This document shows positions 54,176 through 62,192 of a DNA stretch of 64,000 nt, in pieces. The stretch is from contig NZ_JBBODF010000001.1 in assembly GCF_038002825.1 (NCBI RefSeq), positions 6,076,001 through 6,140,000 on the forward strand. The letters run 5' to 3'. The position numbers and the translations under genes are program-made. Origin of the DNA: Paenibacillus sp. FSL H8-0048. Its GTDB lineage: Bacteria > Bacillota > Bacilli > Paenibacillales > Paenibacillaceae. A model generated the notes under the pieces. The model saw nothing but the letters and a program-made list of their open reading frames with translations. It was not told where the DNA came from and ran no database searches. How positions within the stretch are numbered: position 1 is the first letter of the stretch; every line of letters starts with the position of its first letter.

Positions 54176-54320
54176 AGCTTGGGAAACAGCAGAGACAGCG
54201 GATAAGCAAATATGATTTCGAAACGATAGAGACCCTATGAGACTAATAGGGTCTCTATTTTTTTACCATAATGGCAAACCTCTTGCCTGTAGTTCACGGA
54301 TTATACTCATCTGCAGCAAT
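54176..54320 (+). repeat. leader repeat unit, copy 2
   Basis: Same leader as at 51,644 and 55,947 (AGCTTGGGAAACAGCAGAGA ... TTGCCTGTAGTTCACGG). Homology with copy 1 begins further upstream, at the DUF218 tail, so the duplicated segment ran from that gene into the receptor. Confidence 0.88.
54228..54264 (+). terminator. rho-independent terminator in leader copy 2
   Basis: AGAGACCCTAT and ATAGGGTCTCT form a perfect 11-bp stem around GAGACTA, followed by ATTTTTTT. It isolates the receptor promoter from upstream transcription. Confidence 0.92.
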
Positions 54321-54328
54321 CTATGTTA

Positions 54329-54357
54329 TTGACCATTGGAATAATGTGACATATTAT
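54329..54357 (+). promoter_or_regulatory. sigma-A promoter of the receptor gene
   Basis: TTGACC (54329-54334), 17-base spacer, TATTAT (54352-54357). The same elements are kept in copy 3 (56,099). Being a promoter, this stretch cannot also be the receptor's N-terminus, which settles the start at GTG 54406. Confidence 0.78.
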
Positions 54358-54405
54358 TACAACTATAAAAGAAATTATATTGGATTCCAGTTAGGTGGTG
54401 TTTGC

Positions 54406-55809
54406 GTGGTCCCTACTACTCGAACTATGATTCGCGATCTATTAGCGTTGCATTTGTCGCAGAGGGGAATGTCTATTCATCAATTCTCCATACAATCCGG
54501 AATTAATTCAGGAACGCTCAGCCGGATACTTAGTGGTCACCAGCCCATTGCTATGAACCATCTGGAGCGAATCACCAAGGCGATGGATCTACCGGAAGAC
54601 CATTTCTACAGCTTATATGTGGATGAGTGTTTCTTTTTCTCGTCGCCCACCTGGCGGCGTCTGCGGCCATTTCTTGTGCGCTCCGCTGAGCTGGGTCGTC
54701 TAGATTGTGTTGAACAGGTGGTTCAGAATCTGCTGGAGAATCTGGTTTATGCCCCCATGCTGTTCGAAGTGGCTGAAGGCCTGTTTCAAGAGGGGCTGTG
54801 GCAAGCTGCCGAATTGCTGTATAAGAATGTGAGTGTCAGTGAGAAGTATCAGAATTCCGAGAGACTCGCGTTGTGCCAATACCGTCTGTTCCGTATCGCC
54901 ATTGGTGATGATCAGACACGGAATTTACAGGCAGCACATCTCTTCGAATGTTACCTGGACCGGTTGGATGAAGCGGATCAATTGGACGGGTTGAAGCATC
55001 TCGCTCATGTATATGTTTCATTGAACAAGTGGCATAAGGTAGATGAGATGGCGAAGCAAATGCAGCAATTAGCGACTCTACGTTATAATCTCCAGCGTCA
55101 GTCTGACCGCAGAATGAGTAACGAGAAAAAACCTGAGAAACCCCTGTACTTCTACATCCTGTACGCACAGCTCATCCGTTCAAATGTGTCTGAGCAAATG
55201 GGAGACTACCCATCGGCATTAGATTGGGTATCCCTCTATATGGATGGAAGCTGGATACAGGAAGACAATGAAGAAGTGAAGCGGACTGTGGCTCAATTCC
55301 AGGAGTGGGGTACGGCAAACATACTGCTCTATCGGGTAATGGGAGGACAATATGAGGCGCTCTCTGACTATGTTGCATATATATCCGATCGACCAGATGA
55401 GATATTTATAGCGTTATACAATATTATCTTGTCGGCTAACCGCTACGATTGGAATATTGATTATATTCTGGAGCGATTTGCTTCCTATATTCCTTACCGG
55501 ACAAATCTTGTAGAGTACGGCATTCTTCATAACAAACAAGTCATAGCCTACCAGTACTCGCGGTTTCTTGCTGAAATGGCATTCTATTATCTACATAATA
55601 AGCGCAAAGAAGGAATTATCTTCATCCTGCAAAGTATGGAATCATCTGCTAGAATCAATAACGAAAGCAATCTTCTCAAATGTGTTGATCTATTCGAACA
55701 GTATCGGCATCTGGCAGATGAAGAAGAGAAAGAGCAATACAAACTTCTAATTAGAGAGGTGCAGGTTTCACATGAAAAGGAAACTTATCAAACTTCTAGC
55801 TTCCTGTAG
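54406..55809 (+). CDS. HTH/TPR-like peptide receptor, RRNPP superfamily (AloR-like)
   Basis: A 467-residue cytoplasmic regulator. GTG 54406 lies 7 bases after AGGTGG. An XRE-type helix-turn-helix occupies about residues 8-63 (LSQRGMSIHQFSIQSGINSG, TLSRILSGHQPIAMNHLERI). The rest is all-helical with paired-helix repeats (LLENLVYAPMLFEVAEGLFQ, LYKNVSVSEKYQNSERLALC, ...), the architecture of PlcR/NprR/AimR-type receptors that bind imported oligopeptides. Its last 13 codons overlap, in another frame, a secreted propeptide gene, the arrangement of a receptor and its cognate signal. It resembles the Alo receptors reported from Paenibacillus polymyxa (from memory). Target promoters are unknown. Confidence 0.82.
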   Translation: MVPTTRTMIRDLLALHLSQRGMSIHQFSIQSGINSGTLSRILSGHQPIAMNHLERITKAMDLPEDHFYSLYVDECFFFSSPTWRRLRPFLVRSAELGRLDCVEQVVQNLLENLVYAPMLFEVAEGLFQEGLWQAAELLYKNVSVSEKYQNSERLALCQYRLFRIAIGDDQTRNLQAAHLFECYLDRLDEADQLDGLKHLAHVYVSLNKWHKVDEMAKQMQQLATLRYNLQRQSDRRMSNEKKPEKPLYFYILYAQLIRSNVSEQMGDYPSALDWVSLYMDGSWIQEDNEEVKRTVAQFQEWGTANILLYRVMGGQYEALSDYVAYISDRPDEIFIALYNIILSANRYDWNIDYILERFASYIPYRTNLVEYGILHNKQVIAYQYSRFLAEMAFYYLHNKRKEGIIFILQSMESSARINNESNLLKCVDLFEQYRHLADEEEKEQYKLLIREVQVSHEKETYQTSSFL

Positions 55810-55915
55810 TCTGGCTATTGCAATTATTATACCAGTTGGTACTACTGAGCTCGTAGCAAATATCAGCACTCAATCTTTTATTCAAACTATGGGGCACGGT
55901 TTAGGTGATGGTTGA
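55772..55915 (+). CDS. 47-residue secreted propeptide, candidate quorum-sensing signal (AloP-like)
   Basis: ATG 55772 follows GAGAGGTG by 9-10 bases. The product begins with a basic n-region (MKRKLIKLL), then a hydrophobic core (about residues 8-23) and a short C-terminal part ending TQSFIQTMGHGLGDG. The gene overlaps the 3' end of the receptor by 38 bases in a different frame. Size, Sec signal, C-terminal small hydrophilic peptide and position are those of Phr/PapR/Alo propeptides. The Gly/His-rich end resembles the mature SHGRGG-type peptide I recall for an Alo system. The mature signal is probably the last 6-7 residues. Confidence 0.8.
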   Translation: MKRKLIKLLASCSLAIAIIIPVGTTELVANISTQSFIQTMGHGLGDG

Positions 55916-55946
55916 TGCTCACCGGGCAGCAATGATATGCTTTCAA

Positions 55947-56095
55947 AGCTTGGGAAACAGCAGAGACAGCGGCTAAGCAAATATGATTTCGAAACGATAG
56001 AGACCCTATGAGACCAATAGGGTCTCTAATTTTTTACCATAATGCAAATGGGTTGCCTGTAGTTCACGGATTATACTCATCTGTAGTATTCTACG
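55947..56095 (+). repeat. leader repeat unit, copy 3
   Basis: Third copy of the leader (AGCTTGGGAAACAGCAGAGA ...). It starts about 30 bases after the propeptide stop. The DUF218 tail is absent here, so this duplication had a different left end. Confidence 0.86.
55999..56035 (+). terminator. rho-independent terminator in leader copy 3
   Basis: AGAGACCCTAT and ATAGGGTCTCT around GAGACCA, followed by AATTTTTT. It ends the receptor-propeptide transcript. Confidence 0.88.
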
Positions 56096-56098
56096 TTA

Positions 56099-56127
56099 TT
56101 GACCATCAGAACAATGTGACATATTAT
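56099..56127 (+). promoter_or_regulatory. sigma-A promoter of the second receptor gene
   Basis: TTGACC (56099-56104), 17 bases, TATTAT (56122-56127); identical boxes and spacing to the promoter at 54,329. Confidence 0.78.
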
Positions 56128-56175
56128 TACAACTATAAAAGAAATTATATTAGATTCCAGTTAGGTGGTGTTTGC

Positions 56176-57534
56176 GTGGTCCCTACTACTAGAACTATGA
56201 TTCGTGATCTATTAGCGTTGCATTTGTCGCAGAAGGGAATGTCTATTCATCAATTCTCTGGACAATCCGGAATTAATTCAGGAACGCTCAGCCGGATACT
56301 TAGTGGTCAGCAGCCCATTGCTATGAACCATCTGGAGAGAATCACCAAGGCAATGGATCTACCGGAGGATCATTTTTACAGCTTATACGTGGATGAATGT
56401 TTCTTTTTCTCGTCACCCAATTGGCGGCGTCTGCGGCCTTTTCTTGTGCGATCGGCTGAGCTGGGCCGTCTGGATTGCGTTGAACAGGTGGTTCAGAATC
56501 TGCTGGAGAATCTGGTCTATGCCCCCATGCTGTTTGAAGTGGCCGAAGGACTGTTTCGAGAGGGGCTGTGGCAAGCTGCCGAGTTGCTGTATAAGAATGT
56601 GAGTGTCAGTGAGAAATATCAGAATTCTGAGAGACTTGCGTTGTGCCAATACCGTCTGTTCCGTATCGCCATTGGTGATGACCAGACGCAGAATTTGCAA
56701 GCGGCGCTACTCTTCGAAAGTTACTTGGACCGGCTGGATGAAGCGGATCAATTGGACGGGTTGAAGCATTTGGGTCATGTATATGCTACAATGCATCGGT
56801 GGCATAAAGTGGATGATTTGGCGAAGAAAATGCTGTGTTTAGCAACTCTTCATTATAATCTTCAGCTTCAGTCGGACCGTAGAGAGAGTAACGAGAAAAA
56901 ACCCGAAAAACCCCTGTACTTTTATATCCTTTACGCTCAGCTTATCCGTTCAACTGTGTATGAGAAATTAGGAGACTATCAATCGGCATTAGATTGGGTG
57001 TTCCTCTATATGGATGGGAGCTGGATACAGGAGGACAATGAAGAAGTGAAGCGGACTATGGCTCAGTTCCAGGAGTGGGGTACCGCAAATAGACTGCTCC
57101 ATCGGGTGATGGGAGGCCAATATGAGGGCCTCTCTGAATATGTCGAATTTATCTCTGAGCGACCAGATGAGATATTCATAGCTTTACACAATATTATCTC
57201 ATCGGCTAACCGCTACAATTGGAATGTTGATTCTATTCTGGAGCGGTTTGCAGCCTATATTCCTTACCGGACGTATTCTACAGAATTTGGCGATTATAAT
57301 AGGCAGGTTATGTTGGACCAACACACTCAATTCCTTGCTGAATTAGCAGCCTATTATTTAAATAACAAGCGCAAAGAAGGAATTAGATTCATCCTGCAAA
57401 GCTTGGAATCGTCCGCTAGAATCAATAACGAGAGCAATGTAATCAAATGTGTCGATCTGTTTGGGCAGCATCGGAATCAAGCAGATGAAGAAGAGAACGA
57501 ACAATACAAAGTTCAAATTGGAGCCTACCTATAA
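56176..57534 (+). CDS. HTH/TPR-like peptide receptor, second intact copy (orphan)
   Basis: A 452-residue paralogue of the receptor at 54,406, from GTG 56176 behind the same AGGTGG site. The HTH (about 8-63) is nearly identical, so it may bind the same DNA. Differences concentrate in the repeat domain, mainly residues around 205-225, 265-285 and 395-420, where peptide specificity would lie. The C-terminus differs (YKVQIGAYL) and the overlapping propeptide gene is gone. It may be an orphan receptor that listens to the neighbour's peptide, or be on its way to decay. Confidence 0.82.
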   Translation: MVPTTRTMIRDLLALHLSQKGMSIHQFSGQSGINSGTLSRILSGQQPIAMNHLERITKAMDLPEDHFYSLYVDECFFFSSPNWRRLRPFLVRSAELGRLDCVEQVVQNLLENLVYAPMLFEVAEGLFREGLWQAAELLYKNVSVSEKYQNSERLALCQYRLFRIAIGDDQTQNLQAALLFESYLDRLDEADQLDGLKHLGHVYATMHRWHKVDDLAKKMLCLATLHYNLQLQSDRRESNEKKPEKPLYFYILYAQLIRSTVYEKLGDYQSALDWVFLYMDGSWIQEDNEEVKRTMAQFQEWGTANRLLHRVMGGQYEGLSEYVEFISERPDEIFIALHNIISSANRYNWNVDSILERFAAYIPYRTYSTEFGDYNRQVMLDQHTQFLAELAAYYLNNKRKEGIRFILQSLESSARINNESNVIKCVDLFGQHRNQADEEENEQYKVQIGAYL

Positions 57535-57655
57535 AGTGTCTTTTTACAAAAAAAGTAATGCTATTCCCCATTGCCCTCCACAATGCGACAAACAAACCAG
57601 GTATCCCGGTCTATAATTAGGAGCAAATCTATTTATAGTCTGGGAGAAATGGACC

Positions 57656-57808
57656 ATGCCTAATTATTATTTTAGGGAAGTGTGGACACCGCTGCGCTTG
57701 TTCGGGATCAGATTCTACCGGGATGACCAGGACCGGCTGTGGATCAAGAAGGGGAAGCAGCGGCGGCAGCTGGTACGGAAAGGCGATAGTGACACGATGG
57801 AGACCTGA
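57656..57808 (+). CDS. small basic protein (50 residues), unknown
   Basis: ATG 57656 follows TGGGAGAAATGG. The product starts MPNYYFREVWTPLRLFGIRF, is rich in Arg/Lys/Trp/Tyr and ends DSDTMET, with the stop inside a terminator stem. The stretch around TTCTACCGGGATG (57,713) recurs, eroded, in the leaders near 51,611 and 54,142, just upstream of the equivalent terminators. Those leaders may be remains of the same small gene. The stretch 57,535-57,655 holds no clear gene and no propeptide. Confidence 0.5.
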   Translation: MPNYYFREVWTPLRLFGIRFYRDDQDRLWIKKGKQRRQLVRKGDSDTMET

Positions 57809-57827
57809 GGGTCTTCATCTTTTTTTT
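57797..57827 (+). terminator. rho-independent terminator overlapping the small gene's stop
   Basis: ATGGAGACC and GGTCTTCAT pair over 9 bases (one G-U) around TGAG, followed by CTTTTTTTT. It corresponds in position and sequence to the GAGACC-type terminators of the leader repeats. Confidence 0.85.
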
Positions 57828-57906
57828 GAGGTGTCTTTCCTTTTTTTCCTTGAGAGGCAGGTGTATGATGGTTCAGTAGACTAGATAGAGAGAAGGAGAT
57901 GCTGAT

Positions 57907-59691
57907 ATGTTGCCTAAGGAGAAAGTACATAAGCTAAGAGAATGGATGGCGGAGCGCGGGATAGCGGCCTGTGTGGTATTAAGCGGGGATGCGCATTTAA
58001 GTGAATATGAGGGGGAGCACTGGAAAAGCCGCCGCTGGATTACCGGCTTCACCGGCTCCGCAGGAACGGCTGTAATCACGGCAACGGACGCAGGCTTGTG
58101 GACGGATGGCAGGTATTACATTCAGGCGGAGCGGGAGCTGGAGGGTTCCGGTATCCGTATGTTCCGTATGGCAGAGCCGGGCGTCCCGCAATGGGATGAA
58201 TGGCTGGCTGAGGAATTACCGCAGGGCGCACGTATGGCCGTAGACGGCAGAACGTTGTCCGTAACCGCTATGAAGGGCTTGCAGGCCAAGTTCGCGGCGA
58301 AAGGGATTCAGACGATTACAGACCTCGACCCGGTAGGCGCGATCTGGACGGATAGACCGGCGATTCCTGCCGAGCCGCTAATGCTGCATGATGAACAGTA
58401 TGCGGGCCTCAGCCGGGTGGACAAGCTGGAGCAGGTCCGGCAGGGGATGAAGCGTAAGGGCGCTGATTATTATGTGCTGTCCGCACTGGATGATCTGTGC
58501 TGGCTGTTCAACATCCGGGGACGGGACATCCCGTTCAATCCGTATGTGACCGCTTTTGCCGTAGTAGGGGTAGATCATGCAATCTTGTTCGCCGGAGGAC
58601 ATAAGGCCACCCCGGGAGATAAGGAGACGCTGGCCCGGGATGGCGTGGAGATCAGAGAGTATGAGGACATCCTTCCGTTCCTGCAGACGCTCCCTGAAGC
58701 GGCTTCCGTGCTGTATGATCCGAACAAAACCGGGTATAGCCTGGCGGCAGCCATACCGGAATCCGCTCATCCTATAGAAGCGCCGGGCCTTGTGGTGGCC
58801 CTTAAGTCGATCAAGAATGAGGTGGAGATCCGTAATATCCGTGATGTCTATTTGAAGGATGCGGCTGCCCTGGTCGGACTGTTCAAATGGCTGCAGGAGA
58901 CGGTTCCGCTTCGTCCGGTGACCGAGCTTGAAGCCGATGAGAAGGGGCTGGAGCTGCGGCGGCAGCAGCCTTTATTCGCTGAGCTAAGCTTCTCCAGTAT
59001 CTCTGCCTACGGCGCGAATGCTGCGATGATGCACTACTCGCCGTCCGCCGATCATCCGGTAGAGCTGGAAGCCAGAGGCCTGTATCTGCTGGATTCGGGC
59101 TCGCACTTCCAGAACGGGACAACGGATATCACCCGCACGCTGGTGCTTGGGCCGCTGACGGATGAGGAGAAGAGAGATTTTACACTGGTGCTGAAGTCTG
59201 TGATTGCGCTGTCTACGGCCAAGTTCCTCTATGGCTCCACCGGATCTACGCTCGACATTCTCGCACGTAAGCCTATGTGGGATAACGGCCTCGATTACAA
59301 GTGCGGAACCGGGCATGGCGTGGGGTATTACTCCAATGTGCATGAAGAGCCGCAGCGGTTCAGCTTCAAGCCGAATCCTGTTGTCCTGGAGCCAGGGATG
59401 ATTATCACGGTAGAGCCGGGAGTCTACAAGGAAGGCCGTCATGGTATCCGCACGGAGAATACGCTGCTGATTACGGAGGATGTGACTACGGAGTTTGGCA
59501 GATTCCTGAAGTTTGAAGACCTCTGTTATTTGCCGATAGATACCCGGGCGATTGAGCTGTCTATGCTAAGCAAGGAAGAGCTGGATTGGGTGAATCATTA
59601 TCATGCTGAGGTGTACGATAAGCTGGCTCCGCTGCTGGATGAGGAGCACCGGGCGTGGCTGAAGCGGGAGACGGCGGCTTTGGCGGTGTGA
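57907..59691 (+). CDS. Xaa-Pro aminopeptidase, M24B family (APP1-like)
   Basis: A 594-residue cytoplasmic metallopeptidase that removes the N-terminal residue before proline. It has the three-domain layout of eukaryote-type aminopeptidase P: two creatinase-like N domains (about 1-130 and 150-300) and a pita-bread domain (about 305-560). Dinuclear metal ligands lie in LLDSGSHFQNGTTDITRTL (two Asp), GTGHGVGYYSNVHE (His), TVEPGVYKEG (Glu) and IRTENTLL (Glu). ATG follows AAGGAG. It stands alone. Confidence 0.93.
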   Translation: MLPKEKVHKLREWMAERGIAACVVLSGDAHLSEYEGEHWKSRRWITGFTGSAGTAVITATDAGLWTDGRYYIQAERELEGSGIRMFRMAEPGVPQWDEWLAEELPQGARMAVDGRTLSVTAMKGLQAKFAAKGIQTITDLDPVGAIWTDRPAIPAEPLMLHDEQYAGLSRVDKLEQVRQGMKRKGADYYVLSALDDLCWLFNIRGRDIPFNPYVTAFAVVGVDHAILFAGGHKATPGDKETLARDGVEIREYEDILPFLQTLPEAASVLYDPNKTGYSLAAAIPESAHPIEAPGLVVALKSIKNEVEIRNIRDVYLKDAAALVGLFKWLQETVPLRPVTELEADEKGLELRRQQPLFAELSFSSISAYGANAAMMHYSPSADHPVELEARGLYLLDSGSHFQNGTTDITRTLVLGPLTDEEKRDFTLVLKSVIALSTAKFLYGSTGSTLDILARKPMWDNGLDYKCGTGHGVGYYSNVHEEPQRFSFKPNPVVLEPGMIITVEPGVYKEGRHGIRTENTLLITEDVTTEFGRFLKFEDLCYLPIDTRAIELSMLSKEELDWVNHYHAEVYDKLAPLLDEEHRAWLKRETAALAV

Positions 59692-59841
59692 GGAAAATAT
59701 TTTATAGCTTAGGAACTATTACCTTGGAACTATTTGGAGTATAATTGTCTCTGCGAGTCTAGCAGGCTGTTCTCTCTTAAGGATATTAATAGAAGAGTGG
59801 ATGGCCGGGGCTGCTTACTATGGTTGGGGGCGATTAGTGTG

Positions 59842-62031
59842 ATGGCGAAAAGATGGAGAGTAGTATCGGCATGGGTGATGCTGCTTAGTATGCTGTGCGG
59901 GGGAGTGGCTAGTGCAGCAACGGTGGTAGAGCAGAAGACGTCTTATGTATTCGTGGATGTGAAGACCACGTACTGGGCCAATGAAGCGATACAGAGTATG
60001 GCGAATCAAGGCATTATTACGGGGAACCCGGACGGGTCCTTTAAGCCTGAAGCGGCCATTACCAGAGAGCAGTTGGCCAAGCTGATTACATTGACCTTTG
60101 GACTTGATTTGGTCTCGGATGGAACGCAGACATTCTCGGATGTCGCTCCTTCCTCCTGGGCCTACAAATATGTGGAGACAGCCAAGGATTATCTGACCGG
60201 GTATTTTCCAGTGAAAGGCAAGCCGTTCTTCGATCCTCAGGCGAGCGCTACACGTGAAGATGTGGCTGTTGCCCTGGTACGTGCGATGGGACTGGAGACG
60301 GATAATGTAGACGCGGACAATATTCTGCGGTACAGATTCGATGACTATGAGGATGTGACTCCACAACTGGCGAAGGAAGTAGCGGTGGCTGTGGAGAATA
60401 AGCTGATTCAGGGCTTCCCGGACGGAACCTTCGGGCCGACTAGTCCGATTAACCGGGCTTCTGTAGCTACTTTGCTGTACCGTGTGCTGAAGTCCTCCTA
60501 TACTACCGCTACACAGGATGTGAAGCTGGACGTACAAGTTCCGGCACAGGTGTCGGACAAAACGGTTAAGCTTACGGGTAAAGTGAATGCGGATGCCAAG
60601 GTGTACATCAACGATGAAGAAGTCGAGAATGTGGAGGGCACTTTTGCCGAGGCGTATGAACTGGATGGGGGAGAGAAGGTCTACGAATTTGTCTTCAAGG
60701 CGGTTCTGCCGAACGGACGCTCCAATACAGTGACGAAGCAGGTGACCTATCAGACCTCCGGGCCGCAGCTTACGGTGCAGGTTCCCGAAACGTCCAATCA
60801 GCTTACAGCCAAGATCACCGGTAAAGTCAAGGACAGCGGCGACATGAATCCAGAGGTTACGGTTAATGATAAGACCGCCTACGTGTCTTACAACGGGGAA
60901 TTCAGTGCGGATGTAACGCTGAAGGAAGGCTTGAACAAGATTGTGGTGACCGCAGTCAACAAAAATGATAAAAAAGCAGTGGTGGAGAAACAGATTGTCG
61001 TGACCCTGGGCGGGCCTGTACTGACCCTGGATCTGATTCCGGAGACCAGCAGCAGCAAGACGGTTACCCTGAGCGGGAAGGCTACCGATAAGAACGACGG
61101 CTATCCGAAGATCTACATGAATGATCAGCTTGTGGGCGAATACGGCTCCTTCAACAAGACGGTTACCCTGAAAGAAGGGGCGAATACGTTTAACTTCAAG
61201 GCTACGAACAGCTTGGGCAAAAGCTCAGCGGTTATTACCAAGGTAATCACCTTTAATGTAGACGGACCTGTGCTGTCGCTCGATCTGATCCCGGAGACCA
61301 GCAGCAGCAAAACGGTAGTCCTAAGCGGTAAAGCGACTGACAAGAATGACAGCTACCCGAAGATTTATATGAATGACGAAATTGTAGGCGAATATGGCTC
61401 CTTCAACAAGACAGTAACGCTTAAGGAAGGAGTGAATACGTTCACCTTCAAGGCTGTTAACAGTCTGGGTAAAAGTTCGGCCACTGCCACCAAAACGATT
61501 ACCTTTGCTGTGGACAGTCCCGTGCTGACGCTTGATCTGATTCCCGAGACGAGCAGCGGCAAGACAGTTACCTTAAGCGGTAAGGCGAGTGACAAGAATG
61601 ATAGCTATCCTAAGATCTACATGAACGACGCACTTGTAGGCGAATATGGCTCCTTCAACAAGACGGTAACGCTCCAAGAAGGAACGAATACGTTCACCTT
61701 CAAAGCGACTAACAGCTTGGGCAAAAGCTCGGAGCCTGTGACCAAGACTATTACGTTTAACGTGAGTGAGCCGGTGCTGAAGCTGGATTATATTCCTGAG
61801 ACGACCAAGACGAAGCAGCTTACCTTGACTGGGAGTGCAACGGATGCAAACGACAGCAGTCCCAAAGTCTATCTGAATGACAAACTGATCAGCAGCTATG
61901 GCAGCTTCTATGAGTCGGTGACGCTGACCGAGGGCAGTAATACGTTCGTATTCAAGGTGACCAACAGCTTCGGCAAGGTGGTTACGATTGAGAAGATGGT
62001 GGTTTATACGCCGGAGGAGAGTAAAGAGTAG
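59842..62031 (+). CDS. SLH-domain surface protein with six Ig-like repeats
   Basis: About 729 residues, from ATG 59842. A signal peptide (about 1-25, ending ASAAT) is followed by three N-terminal SLH domains (about 30-225; ITREQLAKLI, ATREDVAVAL, INRASVATLL). Two divergent Big-type repeats follow (about 225-390), then four nearly uniform 84-residue repeats to the end. Each holds SKTVTLSGKATDKND, PKIYMND and GEYGSFNKTVTLKEG. It is anchored to the cell wall polymer by the SLH part, with a beta-sandwich stalk outwards. A direct repeat GGAACTATT at 59,710 and 59,726 lies upstream. Confidence 0.9.
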   Translation: MAKRWRVVSAWVMLLSMLCGGVASAATVVEQKTSYVFVDVKTTYWANEAIQSMANQGIITGNPDGSFKPEAAITREQLAKLITLTFGLDLVSDGTQTFSDVAPSSWAYKYVETAKDYLTGYFPVKGKPFFDPQASATREDVAVALVRAMGLETDNVDADNILRYRFDDYEDVTPQLAKEVAVAVENKLIQGFPDGTFGPTSPINRASVATLLYRVLKSSYTTATQDVKLDVQVPAQVSDKTVKLTGKVNADAKVYINDEEVENVEGTFAEAYELDGGEKVYEFVFKAVLPNGRSNTVTKQVTYQTSGPQLTVQVPETSNQLTAKITGKVKDSGDMNPEVTVNDKTAYVSYNGEFSADVTLKEGLNKIVVTAVNKNDKKAVVEKQIVVTLGGPVLTLDLIPETSSSKTVTLSGKATDKNDGYPKIYMNDQLVGEYGSFNKTVTLKEGANTFNFKATNSLGKSSAVITKVITFNVDGPVLSLDLIPETSSSKTVVLSGKATDKNDSYPKIYMNDEIVGEYGSFNKTVTLKEGVNTFTFKAVNSLGKSSATATKTITFAVDSPVLTLDLIPETSSGKTVTLSGKASDKNDSYPKIYMNDALVGEYGSFNKTVTLQEGTNTFTFKATNSLGKSSEPVTKTITFNVSEPVLKLDYIPETTKTKQLTLTGSATDANDSSPKVYLNDKLISSYGSFYESVTLTEGSNTFVFKVTNSFGKVVTIEKMVVYTPEESKE
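61015..62030 (+). repeat. four 252-bp in-frame repeats within the SLH gene
   Basis: Repeat starts at 61,015, 61,267, 61,519 and 61,771, an exact 252-base (84-codon) period. The first three are close copies at the DNA level (GGCTCCTTCAACAAGACGGT recurs); the fourth is more diverged. Such arrays change copy number by recombination. Confidence 0.93.
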
Positions 62032-62060
62032 GATGAAAACATTGAAGTAACTGATTCGAA

Positions 62061-62095
62061 GGCGGGACGGAGAATACTCTGTCTCGTCTTTTTTT
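62061..62095 (+). terminator. rho-independent terminator of the SLH repeat gene
   Basis: GGCGGGACGGAG and CTCTGTCTCGTC form 12 continuous pairs (three G-U) around AATA, followed by TTTTTTT. Confidence 0.88.
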
Positions 62096-62192
62096 GCTAT
62101 GGGTTGGGGAGAATCCGTTATACGTATTATAGAATTAATGTTAAAATGAAAAATTAGGATGAAGAACTTTCTGTAGAGCAGGAGGAATTGAA

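Noticed and set aside
54271..54405. In-frame N-terminal extension of the receptor (and 56008-56175 for the second copy)
   Set aside because: It contains the -35/-10 promoter and the leader, and the extension starts inside the terminator region. GTG after AGGTGG is the credible start in both copies.
57537..57617. 26-codon frame after the second receptor as a possible propeptide
   Set aside because: It lacks a hydrophobic signal sequence and any similarity to the propeptide at 55,772; treated as chance.
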